64,000 nucleotides of DNA from Cinclus cinclus (lineage: Eukaryota; Chordata; Aves; Passeriformes; Cinclidae). The DNA lies in assembly GCF_963662255.1 (NCBI RefSeq), contig NW_026912175.1, positions 992,001-1,056,000 of the forward strand, read 5' to 3'. The position numbers were made by a program, and so were the translations under genes. The notes under the pieces were generated by a model. That model was not told the origin of the DNA and did not search any database. It worked only from the letters and a program-made list of their open reading frames with translations. The stretch's first letter is position 1. Each line of letters opens with the position of its first letter. Positions 35,309-48,824 of the stretch are shown here, piece by piece.

Positions 35309-36648
35309 TGATTTCAGCCTGGCCAAATACTAGCGCTGCGGAGAGCTGTCTCGCAGACAATCATGTTCCAGCATAGAAATTTGTCCTGCAATGTTCCCCC
35401 CTCTTTTCCCGCATTGTGCTGTTCTGATGAATGCCTTGAGCATGGAACGACTTAAGCCAGCAAGTATTCCTCACCGGCCACCTCTCGCTGTGCAAGAGGT
35501 ATGCCGTGGACCCTTTGAACGCTGCCAAGCAAAAAGCAGAGCAGTGACCATAAAAGCGAGGAGAGAGCATGCACGAAGCACACTAGTTCTGTCTAGTGCT
35601 TTCCGTGCAGAGAGGCGGCAAAGCTGAATGCCGTGCCAGAGCTTCACTTCTCGCTGGAGCACAGGAAGGCAAGAATGAAGAGGCAGAACACAGCCTTGGT
35701 TTCAGCAGCCTCCGGGGCTGCAAAAGTTCAGCAATAGCTCTGTCAAAGCAGAACTCGGCTGAGAATGCTCTCGCAGCTTGGCAAAGTTAGGCGCAGCTGT
35801 TGACCAGCTCTGCCCGTGGCCACAGGCTGCTTCTTCCACCTTCACTGTGGCAGAGCTTTTGCGGAGCAGAGAGGGCATTCTTCAAGTGCGTGTTCTCCAG
35901 GGTGCTGTGAAACAGACCCTAGCACGCTGTCTCGCTGATCCTGGCTTTCGGCAAGCAGGCGTGCCAGACCGCCTACATTCTGCACTCTGGCAGCCTAGTT
36001 GCCAGCTTTCGGCAGCTGCTGTCCTAGCAAGGAAGCTCAGGGAGTCAAAGCCAGTGCCGGGCGGCACCTTTCTGCTTTGCCCGCCTAAGCGGCGCCACGC
36101 TCCCTCGGATACTGTGTCCTTTCCCTCTGCACTGCGTCTGCCGAGGTGCTCTGTGCCTCTCGGAGCAGAAGGGCAAAGGACAATGTTTTCCACAGCAGGG
36201 TAGAAATGGCATTGCTAGCAGGAAAGCTAGATGCCTTGGAACTGTCCCCTTAGCCCTTGCCACTCACTTCAGGCTCGTACGCTGAGCAGAACAGCCTGCT
36301 GTTCTGAAGCTTGGCTGGCTGCCGTTCGTGCCCAGACGCGATTTCCTTCCCAAGGAGGCGAAGCGCCGTCTACTTCTCGCAGCGAGCACGCTGCTCCTGG
36401 CTTTCGCTTCTGCCGCAACCATTGCGTTCTGCTTTTCTTGTCTCGTGAATGGAGACGGAAAGCTTCTCGGCTACAATCTCGCCTAGAACAACTGCGGCTA
36501 CACATTAAGCTCGCCCGGAACGCCCTGCTGAAACTTGCCTTCTGGCACCACATTCGCGGGGCAGCCGTCTTTCTTCGGCCACCTGCCAAGTGGCCCCGTA
36601 TCGCCGCGCTCGTTGCACTCCGCTTGTCAGATTGGCTTCCCGTGGCGC
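35309..36648 (+). repeat. Monomer M27, short
   Basis: Front V; 266C, 308C, 409G, 558G, 579T, 592G, 609C, 631-632 TC; tail 1005G, no block, 1329G. First monomer with 579T. Confidence 0.95.
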
Positions 36649-38027
36649 TGATTTCAGCCTGGCCAAATACTAGCGCTGCGGAGAGCTGTCTCGCAGACAA
36701 TCATGTTCCAGCATAGAAATTTGTCCTGCAATGTTCCCCCCTCTTTTCCCGCATTGTGCTGTTCTGATGAATGCCTTGAGCATGGAACGACTTAAGCCAG
36801 CAAGTATTCCTCACCGGCCACCTCTCGCTGTGCAAGAGGTATGCCGTGGACCCTTTGAACGCTGCCAAGCAAAAAGCAGAGCAGTGACCATAAAAGCGAG
36901 GAGAGAGCATGCAGGAAGCACACTAGTTCTGTCTAGTGCTTTCCGTGCAGAGAGGTGGCAAAGCTGAATGCCGTGCCAGAGCTTCACTTCTCGCTGGAGC
37001 ACAGGAAGGCAAGAATGAAGAGGCAGAACACAGCCTTGGTTTCAGCAGCCTCCGGGGCTGCAAAAGTTCAGCAATAGCTCTGTCAAAGCAGAACTCGGCT
37101 GAGAATGCTCTCGCAGCTTGGCAAAGTTAGGCGCAGCTGTTGACCAGCTCTGCCCGTGGCCACAGGCTGCTTCTTCCACCTTCACTGTGGCAGAGCTTTT
37201 GCGGAACAGAGAGGGCATTCTTCAAGGGCGTGTTCTCCAAGGTGCTGTGAAACAGACCCTAGCACGCTGTCTCGCTGATCCTGGCTTTCGGCAAGCAGGC
37301 GTGCCAGACCGCCTACATTCTGCACTCTGGCAGCCTAGTTGCCAGCTTTCGGCAGCTGCTGTCCTAGCAAGGAAGCTCAGGGAGTCAAAGCCAGTGCCGG
37401 GCGGCACCTTTCTGCTTTGCCCGCCTAAGCGGCGCCACGCTCCCTCGGATACTGTGTCCTTTCCCTCTGCACTGCGTCTGCCGAGGTGCTCTGTGCCTCT
37501 CGGAGCAGAAGGGCAAAGGACAATGTTTTCCACAGCAGGGTAGAAATGGCATTGCTAGCAGGAAAGCTAGATGCCTTGGAACTGTCCCCTTAGCCCTTGC
37601 CACTCACTTCAGGCTCGTACGCTGAGCAGAACAGCCTGCTGTTCTGAAGCTTCGCTGGCTGCCGTTCGTGCCCAGACGCGATTTCCTTCCCAAGGAGGCG
37701 AAGCGCCGTCTACTTCTCGCAGCGAGCACGCTGCTCCTGGCTTTCGCTTCTGCCGCAACGAGCTCGCTACGAGCACTTTTCTTCTCAACCCTCTAGACCA
37801 TTGCGTTCTGCTTTTCTTGTCTCGTGAATGGAGACGGAAAGCTTCTCGGCTACAATTTCGCCTAGAACAACTGCGGCTACACATTAAGCTCGCCCGGAAC
37901 GCCCTGCTGAAACTTGCCTTCTGGCACCACATTCGCGGGGCAGCCGTCTTTCTTCGGCCACCTGCCAAGTGGCCCCGTATCGCCGCGCTCGTTGCACTCC
38001 GCTTGTCAGATTGGCTTCCCGTGGCGC
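36649..38027 (+). repeat. Monomer M28, long
   Basis: Front V; 266G, 308T, 409G, 558A, 592A, 609C, 631-632 TC; tail 1005C, 1074G, block present, T at 37857 (ACAATTTCG), a variant shared only with M37. Confidence 0.95.
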
Positions 38028-39368
38028 TGATTTCAGCCTGGCCAAATACTAGCGCTGCGGAGAGCTGTCTCGCAGACAATCATGTTCCAGCATAGAAATT
38101 TGTCCTGCAATGTTCCCCCCTCTTTTCCCCCATTGTGCTGCTCTGATGAATGCCTTGAGCATGGAACGACTTAAGCCAGCAAGTATTCCTCGCCGGCCAC
38201 CTCTCGCTGTGCAAGAGGTATGCCGTGGACCCTTTGAACGCTGCCAAGCAAAAAGCAGATCAGGGACCATAAAAGCGAGGAGAGAGCATGCACGAAGCAC
38301 ACTAGTTCTGTCTAGTGCTTTCCGTGCAGAGAGGTGGCAAAGCTGAATGCCGTGCCAGAGCTTCACTTCTCGCTGGAGCACAGGAAGGCAAGAATGAAGA
38401 GGCAGAACACAGCCTTGGTTTCAGCAGCCTCCGGGACTGCAAAAGTTCAGCAATAGCTCTGTCAAAGCAGAACTCGGCTGAGAATGCTCTCGCAGCTTGG
38501 CAAAGTTAGGCGCAGCTGTTGACCAGCTCTGCCCGTGGCCACAGGCTGCTTCTTCCACCTTCACTGTGGCAGAGCTTTTGCGGAGCAGAGAGGGCATTCT
38601 TCAAGTGCGTGTTCTCCAGGGTGCTGTGAAACAGACCCTAGCACGCTGTCTCGCTGATCCTGGCTTTCGGCAAGCAGGCGTGCCAGACCGCCTACATTCT
38701 GCACTCTGGCAGCCTAGTTGCCAGCTTTCGGCAGCTGCTGTCCTAGCAAGGAAGCTCAGGGAGTCAAAGCCAGTGCCGGGCGGCACCTTTCTGCTTTGCC
38801 CGCCTAAGCGGCGCCACGCTCCCTCGGATACTGTGTCCTTTCCCTCTGCACTGCGTCTGCCGAGGTGCTCTGTGCCTCTCGGAGCAGAAGGGTAAAGGAC
38901 AATGTTTTCCACAGCAGGGTAGAAATGGCATTGCTAGCAGGAAAGCTAGATGCCTTGGAACTGTCCCCTTAGCCCTTGCCACTCACTTCAGGCTCGTACG
39001 CTGAGCAGAACAGCCTGCTTGTTCTGAAGCTTCGCTGGCTGCCGTTCGTGCCCAGACGCGATTTCCTTCCCAAGGAGGCGAAGCGCCGTCTACTTCTCGC
39101 ACCGAGCACGCTGCTCCTGGCTTTCGCTTCTGCCGCAACCATTGCGTTCTGCTTTTCTTGTCTCGTGAATGGAGACGGAAAGCTTCTCGGCTACAATCTC
39201 GCCTAGAACAACTGCGGCTACACATTAAGCTCGCCCGGAACGCCCTGCTGAAACTTGCCTTCTGGCACCACATTCGCGGGGCAGCCGTCTTTCTTCGGCC
39301 ACCTGCCAAGTGGCCCCGTATCGCCGCGCTCGTTGCACTCCGCTTGTCAGATTGGCTTCCCGTGGCGC
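38028..39368 (+). repeat. Monomer M29, 1,341 bp
   Basis: Front A1; GATCAGGGACC near 232-240, 266C, 308T, 409A, 558G, 579T, 592G, 609C, 631-632 TC; T at 38893; extra T at 39019-39020 in the palindrome; 1005C, 1074C, no block. Counterpart of M38. Confidence 0.95.
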
Positions 39369-40708
39369 TGATTTCAGCCTGGCCAAATACTAGCGCTGCG
39401 GAGAGCTGTCTCGCAGACAATCATGTTCCAGCATAGAAATTTGTCCTGCAATGTTCCCCCCTCTTTTCCCCCATTGTGCTGCTCTGATGAATGCCTTGAG
39501 CATGGAACGACTTAAGCCAGCAAGTATTCCTCGCCGGCCACCTCTCGCTGTGCAAGAGGTATGCCGTGGACCCTTGGAACGCTGCCAAGCAAAAAGCAGA
39601 GCAGTGACCATAAAAGCGAGGAGAGAGCATGCACGAAGCACACTAGTTCTGTCTAGTGCTTTCCGTGCAGAGAGGCGGCAAAGCTGAATGCCGTGCCAGA
39701 GCTTCACTTCTCGCTGGAGCACAGGAAGGCAAGAATGAAGAGGCAGAACACAGCCTTGGTTTCAGCAGCCTCCGGGGCTGCAAAAGTTCAGCAATAGCTC
39801 TGTCAAAGCAGAACTCGGCTGAGAATGCTCTCGCAGCTTGGCAAAGTTAGGCGCAGCTGTTGACCAGCTCTGCCCGTGGCCACAGGCTGCTTCTTCCACC
39901 TTCACTGTGGCAGAGCTTTTGCGGAGCAGAGAGGGCATTCTTCAAGGGCGTGTTCTCCAGGGTGCTGTGAAACAGACCCTAGCACGCTGTCTCGCTGAAA
40001 CTGGCTTTCGGCAAGCAGGCGTGCCAGACCGCCTACATTCTGCACTCTGGCAGCCTAGTTGCCAGCTTTCGGCAGCTGCTGTCCTAGCAAGGAAGCTCAG
40101 GGAGTCAAAGCCAGTGCCGGGCGGCACCTTTCTGCTTTGCCCGCCTAAGCGGCGCCACGCTCCCTCGGATACTGTGTCCTTTCCCTCTGCACTGCGTCTG
40201 CCGAGGTGCTCTGTGCCTCTCGGAGCAGAAGGGCAAAGGACAATGTTTTCCACAGCAAGGTAGAAATGGCATTGCTAGCAGGAAAGCTAGATGCCTTGGA
40301 ACTGTCCCCTTAGCCCTTGCCACTCACTTCAGGCTCGTACGCTGAGCAGAACAGCCTGCTGTTCTGAAGCTTGGCTGGCTGCCGTTCGTGCCCAGACGCG
40401 ATTTCCTTCCCAAGGAGGCGAAGCGCCGTCTACTTCTCGCAGCGAGCACGCTGCTCCTGGCTTTCGCTTCTGCCGCAACCATTGCGTTCTGCTTTTCTTG
40501 TCTCGTGAATGGAGACGGAAAGCTTCTCGGCTACAATCTCGCCTAGAACAACTGCGGCTACACATTAAGCTCGCCCGGAACGCCCTGCTGAAACTTGCCT
40601 TCTGGCACCACATTCGCGGGGCAGCCGTCTTTCTTCGGCCACCTGCCAAGTGGCCCCGTATCGCCGCGCTCGTTGCACTCCGCTTGTCAGATTGGCTTCC
40701 CGTGGCGC
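39369..40708 (+). repeat. Monomer M30, short
   Basis: Front A3; 266C, 308C, 409G, 558G, 579G, 592G, 609C, 631-632 AA; A at 40258 (AGCAAGG); tail 1005G, no block. Identical in profile to M39. Confidence 0.95.
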
Positions 40709-42047
40709 TGATTTCAGCCTGGCCAAATACTAGCGCTGCGGAGAGCTGTCTCGCAGACAATCATGTTCCAGCATAGAAATTTGTCCTGCAATGTTCCCCC
40801 CTCTTTTCCCGCATTGTGCTGTTCTGATGAATGCCTTGAGCATGGAACGACTTAAGCCAGCAAGTATTCCTCACCGGCCACCTCTCGCTGTGCAAGAGGT
40901 ATGCCGTGGACCCTTTGAACGCTGCCAAGCAAAAAGCAGAGCATGACCATAAAAGCGAGGAGAGAGCATGCAGGAAGCACACTAGTTCTGTCTAGTGCTT
41001 TCCGTGCAGAGAGGTGGCAAAGCTGAATGCCGTGCCAGAGCTTCACTTCTCGCTGGAGCACAGGAAGGCAAGAATGAAGAGGCAGAACACAGCCTTGGTT
41101 TCAGCAGCCTCCGGGGCTGCAAAAGTTCAGCAATAGCTCTGTCAAAGCAGAACTCGGCTGAGAATGCTCTCGCAGCTTGGCAAAGTTAGGCGCAGCTGTT
41201 GACCAGCTCTGCCCGTGGCCACAGGCTGCTTCTTCCACCTTCACTGTGGCAGAGCTTTTGCGGAACAGAGAGGGCATTCTTCAAGGGCGTGTTCTCCAAG
41301 GTGCTGTGAAACAGACCCTAGCACGCTGTCTCGCTGATCCTGGCTTTCGGCAAGCAGGCGTGCCAGACCGCCTACATTCTGCACTCTGGCAGCCTAGTTG
41401 CCAGCTTTCGGCAGCTGCTGTCCTAGCAAGGAAGCTCAGGGAGTCAAAGCCAGTGCCGGGCGGCACCTTTCTGCTTTGCCCGCCTAAGCGGCGCCACGCT
41501 CCCTCGGATACTGTGTCCTTTCCCTCTGCACTGCGTCTGCCGAGGTGCTCTGTGCCTCTCGGAGCAGAAGGGCAAAGGACAATGTTTTCCACAGCAGGGT
41601 AGAAATGGCATTGCTAGCAGGAAAGCTAGATGCCTTGGAACTGTCCCCTTAGCCCTTGCCACTCACTTCAGGCTCGTACGCTGAGCAGAACAGCCTGCTG
41701 TTCTGAAGCTTGGCTGGCTGCCGTTCGTGCCCAGACGCGATTTCCTTCCCAAGGAGGCGAAGCGCCGTCTACTTCTCGCAGCGAGCACGCTGCTCCTGGC
41801 TTTCGCTTCTGCCGCAACCATTGCGTTCTGCTTTTCTTGTCTCGTGAATGGAGACGGAAAGCTTCTCGGCTACAATCTCGCCTAGAACAACTGCGGCTAC
41901 ACATTAAGCTCGCCCGGAACGCCCTGCTGAAACTTGCCTTCTGGCACCACATTCGCGGGGCAGCCGTCTTTCTTCGGCCACCTGCCAAGTGGCCCCGTAT
42001 CGCCGCGCTCGTTGCACTCCGCTTGTCAGATTGGCTTCCCGTGGCGC
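40709..42047 (+). repeat. Monomer M31, 1,339 bp
   Basis: Front V; one-base deletion between 40943 and 40944 (GAGCATGACC), 266G, 308T, 409G, 558A, 592A, 609C, 631-632 TC; tail 1005G, no block. Identical in profile to M40. Confidence 0.95.
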
Positions 42048-43387
42048 TGATTTCAGCCTGGCCAAATACTAGCGCTGCGGAGAGCTGTCTCGCAGACAAT
42101 CATGTTCCAGCATAGAAATTTGTCCTGCAATGTTCCCCCCTCTTTTCCCGCATTGTGCTGCTCTGATGAATGCCTTGAGCATGGAACGACTTAAGCCAGC
42201 AAGTATTCCTCGCCGGCCACCTCTCGCTGTGCAAGAGGTATGCCGTGGACCCTTGGAACGCTGCCAAGCAAAAAGCAGAGCAGTGACCATAAAAGCGAGG
42301 AGAGAGCATGCAGGAAGCACACTAGTTCTGTCTAGTGCTTTCCGTGCAGAGAGGCGGCAAAGCTGAATGCCGTGCCAGAGCTTCACTTCTCGCTGGAGCA
42401 CAGGAAGGCAAGAATGAAGAGGCAGAACACAGCCTTGGTTTCAGCAGCCTCCGGGGCTGCAAAAGTTCAGCAATAGCTCTGTCAAAGCAGAACTCGGCTG
42501 AGAATGCTCTCGCAGCTTGGCAAAGTTAGGCGCAGCTGTTGACCAGCTCTGCCCGTGGCCACAGGCTGCTTCTTCCACCTTCACTGTGGCAGAGCTTTTG
42601 CGGAGCAGAGAGGGCATTCTTCAAGGGCGTGTTCTCCAGGGTGCTGTGAAACAGACCCTAGCACGCTGTCTCTCTGAAACTGGCTTTCGGCAAGCAGGCG
42701 TGCCAGACCGCCTACATTCTGCACTCTGGCAGCCTAGTTGCCAGCTTTCGGCAGCTGCTGTCCTAGCAAGGAAGCTCAGGGAGTCAAAGCCAGTGCCGGG
42801 CGGCACCTTTCTGCTTTGCCCGCCTAAGCGGCGCCACGCTCCCTCGGATACTGTGTCCTTTCCCTCTGCACTGCGTCTGCCGAGGTGCTCTGTGCCTCTC
42901 GGAGCAGAAGGGCAAAGGACAATGTTTTCCACAGCAGGGTAGAAATGGCATTGCTAGCAGGAAAGCTAGATGCCTTGGAACTGTCCCCTTAGCCCTTGCC
43001 ACTCACTTCAGGCTCGTACGCTGAGCAGAACAGCCTGCTGTTCTGAAGCTTGGCTGGCTGCCGTTCGTGCCCAGACGCGATTTCCTTCCCAAGGAGGCGA
43101 AGCGCCGTCTACTTCTCGCAGCGAGCACGCTGCTCCTGGCTTTCGCTTCTGCCGCAACCATTGCGTTCTGCTTTTCTTGTCTCGTGAATGGAGACGGAAA
43201 GCTTCTCGGCTACAATCTCGCCTAGAACAACTGCGGCTACACATTAAGCTCGCCCGGAACGCCCTGCTGAAACTTGCCTTCTGGCACCACATTCGCGGGG
43301 CAGCCGTCTTTCTTCGGCCACCTGCCAAGTGGCCCCGTATCGCCGCGCTCGTTGCACTCCGCTTGTCAGATTGGCTTCCCGTGGCGC
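42048..43387 (+). repeat. Monomer M32, short
   Basis: Front A2; 266G, 308C, 409G, 558G, 592G, 609C, 626T with 631-632 AA; tail 1005G, no block. Identical in profile to M41. Confidence 0.95.
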
Positions 43388-44765
43388 TGATTTCAGCCTG
43401 GCCAAATACTAGCGCTGCGGAGAGCTGTCTCGCAGACAATCATGTTCCAGCATAGAAATTTGTCCTGCAATGTTCCCCCCTCTTTTCCCGCATTGTGCTG
43501 TTCTGATGAATGCCTTGAGCATGGAACGACTTAAGCCAGCAAGTATTCCTCACCGGCCACCTCTCGCTGTGCAAGAGGTATGCCGTGGACCCTTTGAACG
43601 CTGCCAAGCAAAAAGCAGAGCATGACCATAAAAGCGAGGAGAGAGCATGCAGGAAGCACACTAGTTCTGTCTAGTGCTTTCCGTGCAGAGAGGTGGCAAA
43701 GCTGAATGCCGTGCCAGAGCTTCACTTCTCGCTGGAGCACAGGAAGGCAAGAATGAAGAGGCAGAACACAGCCTTGGTTTCAGCAGCCTCCGGGGCTGCA
43801 AAAGTTCAGCAATAGCTCTGTCAAAGCAGAACTCGGCTGAGAATGCTCTCGCAGCTTGGCAAAGTTAGGCGCAGCTGTTGACCAGCTCTGCCCGTGGCCA
43901 CAGGCTGCTTCTTCCACCTTCACTGTGGCAGAGCTTTTGCGGAACAGAGAGGGCATTCTTCAAGGGCGTGTTCTCCAAGGTGCTGTGAAACAGAGCCTAG
44001 CACGCTGTCTCGCTGATCCTGGCTTTCGGCAAGCAGGCGTGCCAGACCGCTGACATTCTGCACTCTGGCAGCCTAGTTGCCAGCTTTCGGCAGCTGCTGT
44101 CCTAGCAAGGAAGCTCAGGGAGTCAAAGCCAGTGCCGGGCGGCACCTTTCTGCTTTGCCCGCCTAAGCGGCGCCACGCTCCCTCGGATACTGTGTCCTTT
44201 CCCTCTGCACTGCGTCTGCCGAGGTGCTCTGTGCCTCTCGGAGCAGAAGGGCAAAGGACAATGTTTTCCACAGCAGGGTAGAAATGGCATTGCTAGCAGG
44301 AAAGCTAGATGCCTTGGAACTGTCCCCTTAGCCCTTGCCACTCACTTCAGGCTCGTACGCTGAGCAGAACAGCCTGCTGTTCTGAAGCTTGGCTGGCTGC
44401 CGTTCGTGCCCAGACGCGATTTCCTTCCCAAGGAGGCGAAGCGCCGTCTACTTCTCGCAGCGAGCACGCTGCTCCTGGCTTTCGCTTCTGCCGCAACGAG
44501 CTCGCTACGAGCACTTTTCTTCTCAACCCTCTAGACCATTGCGTTCTGCTTTTCTTGTCTCGTGAATGGAGACGGAAAGCTTCTCGGCTACAATCTCGCC
44601 TAGAACAACTGCGGCTACACATAAAGCTCGCCCGGAACGCCCTGCTGAAACTTGCCTTCTGGCACCACATTCGCGGGGCAGCCGTCTTTCTTCGGCCACC
44701 TGCCAAGTGGCCCCGTATCGCCGCGCTCGTTGCACTCCGCTTGTCAGATTGGCTTCCCGTGGCGC
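43388..44765 (+). repeat. Monomer M33, 1,378 bp
   Basis: Front V; one-base deletion between 43622 and 43623, 266G, 308T, 409G, 558A, 592A, 609G, 631-632 TC; CTGAC near 665; tail 1005G, block present, CACATAAAGC in place of CACATTAAGC. Identical in profile to M42. Confidence 0.95.
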
Positions 44766-46105
44766 TGATTTCAGCCTGGCCAAATACTAGCGCTGCGGAG
44801 AGCTGTCTCGCAGACAATCATGTTCCAGCATAGAAATTTGTCCTGCAATGTTCCCCCCTCTTTTCCCCCATTGTGCTGCTCTGATGAATGCCTTGAGCAT
44901 GGAACGACTTAAGCCAGCAAGTATTCCTCGCCGGCCACCTCTCGCTGTGCAAGAGGTATGCCGTGGACCCTTGGAACGCTGCCAAGCAAAAAGCAGAGCA
45001 GGGACCATAAAAGCGAGGAGAGAGCATGCAGGAAGCACACTAGTTCTGTCTAGTGCTTTCCGTGCAGAGAGGCAGCAAAGCTGAATGCCGTGCCAGAGCT
45101 TCACTTCTCGCTGGAGCACAGGAAGGCAAGAATGAAGAGGCAGAACACAGCCTTGGTTTCAGCAGCCTCCGGGACTGCAAAAGTTCAGCAATAGCTCTGT
45201 CAAAGCAGAACTCGGCTGAGAATGCTCTCGCAGCTTGGCAAAGTTAGGCGCAGCTGTTGACCAGCTCTGCCCGTGGCCACAGGCTGCTTCTTCCACCTTC
45301 ACTGTGGCAGAGCTTTTGCGGAGCAGAGAGGGCATTCTTCAAGTGCGTGTTCTCCAGGGTGCTGTGAAACAGACCCTAGCACGCTGTCTCGCTGATCCTG
45401 GCTTTCGGCAAGCAGGCGTGCCAGACCGCCTACATTCTGCACTCTGGCAGCCTAGTTGCCAGCTTTCGGCAGCTGCTGTCCTAGCAAGGAAGCTCAGGGA
45501 GTCAAAGCCAGTGCCGGGCGGCACCTTTCTGCTTTGCCCGCCTAAGCGGCGCCACGCTCCCTCGGATACTGTGTCCTTTCCCTCTGCACTGCGTCTGCCG
45601 AGGTGCTCTCTGCCTCTCGGAGCAGAAGGGCAAAGGACAATGTTTTCCACAGCAGGGTAGAAATGGCATTGCTAGCAGGAAAGCTAGATGCCTTGGAACT
45701 GTCCCCTTAGCCCTTGCCACTCACTTCAGGCTCGTACGCTGAGCAGAACAGCCTGCTGTTCTGAAGCTTGGCTGGCTGCCGTTCGTGCCCAGACGCGATT
45801 TCCTTCCCAAGGAGGCGAAGCGCCGTCTACTTCTCGCAGCGAGCACGCTGCTCCTGGCTTTCGCTTCTGCCGCAACCATTGCGTTCTGCTTTTCTTGTCT
45901 CGTGAATGGAGACGGAAAGCTTCTCGGCTACAATCTCGCCTAGAACAACTGCGGCTACACATTAAGCTCGCCCGGAACGCCCTGCTGAAACTTGCCTTCT
46001 GGCACCACATTCGCGGGGCAGCCGTCTTTCTTCGGCCACCTGCCAAGTGGCCCCGTATCGCCGCGCTCGTTGCACTCCGCTTGTCAGATTGGCTTCCCGT
46101 GGCGC
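44766..46105 (+). repeat. Monomer M34, short
   Basis: Front A3; GCAGGGACC, 266G, GGCAGC at 308-309, 409A, 558G, 579T, 592G, 609C, 631-632 TC, 845C; tail 1005G, no block. Matches M44 except 208G. Confidence 0.95.
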
Positions 46106-47484
46106 TGATTTCAGCCTGGCCAAATACTAGCGCTGCGGAGAGCTGTCTCGCAGACAATCATGTTCCAGCATAGAAATTTGTCCTGCAATGTTCCCCCCTC
46201 TTTTCCCGCATTGTGCTGTTCTGATGAATGCCTTGAGCATGGAACGACTTAAGCCAGCAAGTATTCCTCACCGGCCACCTCTCGCTGTGCAAGAGGTATG
46301 CCGTGGACCCTTTGAACGCTGCCAAGCAAAAAGCAGAGCAGTGACCATAAAAGCGAGGAGAGAGCATGCAGGAAGCACACTAGTTCTGTCTAGTGCTTTC
46401 CGTGCAGAGAGGTGGCAAAGCTGAATGCCGTGCCAGAGCTTCACTTCTCGCTGGAGCACAGGAAGGCAAGAATGAAGAGGCAGAACACAGCCTTGGTTTC
46501 AGCAGCCTCCGGGGCTGCAAAAGTTCAGCAATAGCTCTGTCAAAGCAGAACTCGGCTGAGAATGCTCTCGCAGCTTGGCAAAGTTAGGCGCAGCTGTTGA
46601 CCAGCTCTGCCCGTGCCCACAGGCTGCTTCTTCCACCTTCACTGTGGCAGAGCTTTTGCGGAACAGAGAGGGCATTCTTCAAGGGCGTGTTCTCCAAGGT
46701 GCTGTGAAACAGACCCTAGCACGCTGTCTCGCTGATACTGGCTTTCGGCAAGCAGGCGTGCCAGACCGCCTACATTCTGCACTCTGGCAGCCTAGTTGCC
46801 AGCTTTCGGCAGCTGCTGTCCTAGCAAGGAAGCTCAGGGAGTCAAAGCCAGTGCCGGGCGGCACCTTTCTGCTTTGCCCGCCTAAGCGGCGCCACGCTCC
46901 CTCGGATACTGTGTCCTTTCCCTCTGCACTGCGTCTGCCGAGGTGCTCTGTGCCTCTCGGAGCAGAAGGGCAAAGGACAATGTTTTCCACAGCAGGGTAG
47001 AAATGGCATTGCTAGCAGGAAAGCTAGATGCCTTGGAACTGTCCCCTTAGCCCTTGCCACTCACTTCAGGCTCGTACGCTGAGCAGAACAGCCTGCTGTT
47101 CTGAAGCTTGGCTGGCTGCCGTTCGTGCCCAGACGCGATTTCCTTCCCAAGGAGGCGAAGCGCCGTCTACTTCTCGCAGCGAGCACGCTGCTCCTGGCTT
47201 TCGCTTCTGCCGCAACGAGCTCGCTACGAGCACTTTTCTTCTCAACCCTCTAGACCATTGCGTTCTGCTTTTCTTGTCTCGTGAATGGAGACGGAAAGCT
47301 TCTCGGCTACAATCTCGCCTAGAACAACTGCGGCTACACATTAAGCTCGCCCGGAACGCCCTGCTGAAACTTGCCTTCTGGCACCACATTCGCGGGGCAG
47401 CCGTCTTTCTTCGGCCACCTGCCAAGTGGCCCCGTATCGCCGCGCTCGTTGCACTCCGCTTGTCAGATTGGCTTCCCGTGGCGC
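46106..47484 (+). repeat. Monomer M35, long, no counterpart in block copy 2
   Basis: Front V; 266G, 308T, 409G, singleton C at 46616, 558A, 592A, 609C, 631-632 TA; tail 1005G, block present, 1329G. Confidence 0.95.
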
Positions 47485-48824
47485 TGATTTCAGCCTGGCC
47501 AAATACTAGCGCTGCGGAGAGCTGTCTCGCAGACAATCATGTTCCAGCATAGAAATTTGTCCTGCAATGTTCCCCCCTCTTTTCCCTCATGGTGTTGCTC
47601 TGATGAATGCCTTGAGCATGGAACGACTTAAGCCAGCAAGTATTCCTCGCCGGCCACCTCTCGCTGTGCAAGAGGTATGCCGTGGACCCTTGGAACGCTG
47701 CCAAGCAAAAAGCAGAGCAGTGACCATAAAAGCGAGGAGAGAGCATGCACGAAGCACACTAGTTCTGTCTAGTGCTTTCCGTGCAGAGAGGCGGCAAAGC
47801 TGAATGCCGTGCCAGAGCTTCACTTCTCGCTGGAGCACAGGAAGGCAAGAATGAAGAGGCAGAACACAGCCTTGGTTTCAGCAGCCTCCGGGACTGCAAA
47901 AGTTCAGCAATAGCTCTGTCAAAGCAGAACTCGGCTGAGAATGCTCTCGCAGCTTGGCAAAGTTAGGCGCAGCTGTTGACCAGCTCTGCCCGTGGCCACA
48001 GGCTGCTTCTTCCACCTTCACTGTGGCAGAGCTTTTGCGGAGCAGAGAGGGCATTCTTCAAGTGCGTGTTCTCCAGGGTGCTGTGAAACAGACCCTAGCA
48101 CGCTGTCTCGCTGATCCTGGCTTTCGGCAAGCAGGCGTGCCAGACCGCCGACATTCTGCACTCTGGCAGCCTAGTTGCCAGCTTTCGGCAGCTGCTGTCC
48201 TAGCAAGGAAGCTCAGGGAGTCAAAGCCAGTGCCGGGCGGCACCTTTCTGCTTTGCCCGCCTAAGCGGCGCCACGCTCCCTCGGATACTGTGTCCTTTCC
48301 CTCTGCACTGCGTCTGCCGAGGTGCTCTGTGCCTCTCGGAGCAGAAGGGCAAAGGACAATGTTTTCCACAGCAGGGTAGAAATGGCATTGCTAGCAGGAA
48401 AGCTAGATGCCTTGGAACTGTCCCCTTAGCCCTTGCCACTCACTTCAGGCTCGTACGCTGAGCAGAACAGCCTGCTGTTCTGAAGCTTGGCTGGCTGCCG
48501 TTCGTGCCCAGACGCGATTTCCTTCCCAAGGAGGCGAAGCGCCGTCTACTTCTCGCAGCGAGCACGCTGCTCCTGGCTTTCGCTTCTGCCGCAACCATTG
48601 CGTTCTGCTTTTCTTGTCTCGTGAATGGAGACGGAAAGCTTCTCGGCTACAATCTCGCCTAGAACAACTGCGGCTACACATTAAGCTCGCCCGGAACGCC
48701 CTGCTGAAACTTGCCTTCTGGCACCACATTCGCGGGGCAGCCGTCTTTCTTCGGCCACCTGCCAAGTGGCCCCGTATCGCCGCGCTCGTTGCACTCCGCT
48801 TGTCAGATTGGCTTCCCGTGGCGC
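47485..48824 (+). repeat. Monomer M36, short, A* front
   Basis: Front A* (103T, 107G, 111T), 165G, 208G; 266C, 308C, 409A, 558G, 579T, 592G, 609C, 631-632 TC; CCGAC near 665; tail 1005G, no block. Confidence 0.95.

Larger units (their letters stand above)
36649..48824 (+). repeat. Nine-monomer higher-order block, copy 1 (M28-M36)
   Basis: The block is 12,176 bp with monomer lengths 1379, 1341, 1340, 1339, 1340, 1378, 1340, 1379, 1340. The one-base indels act as unique tags and recur in the same order 12,176 bp downstream. The first six monomers (36649-44765) match copy 2 almost perfectly and the last three do not align one to one. Confidence 0.9.
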
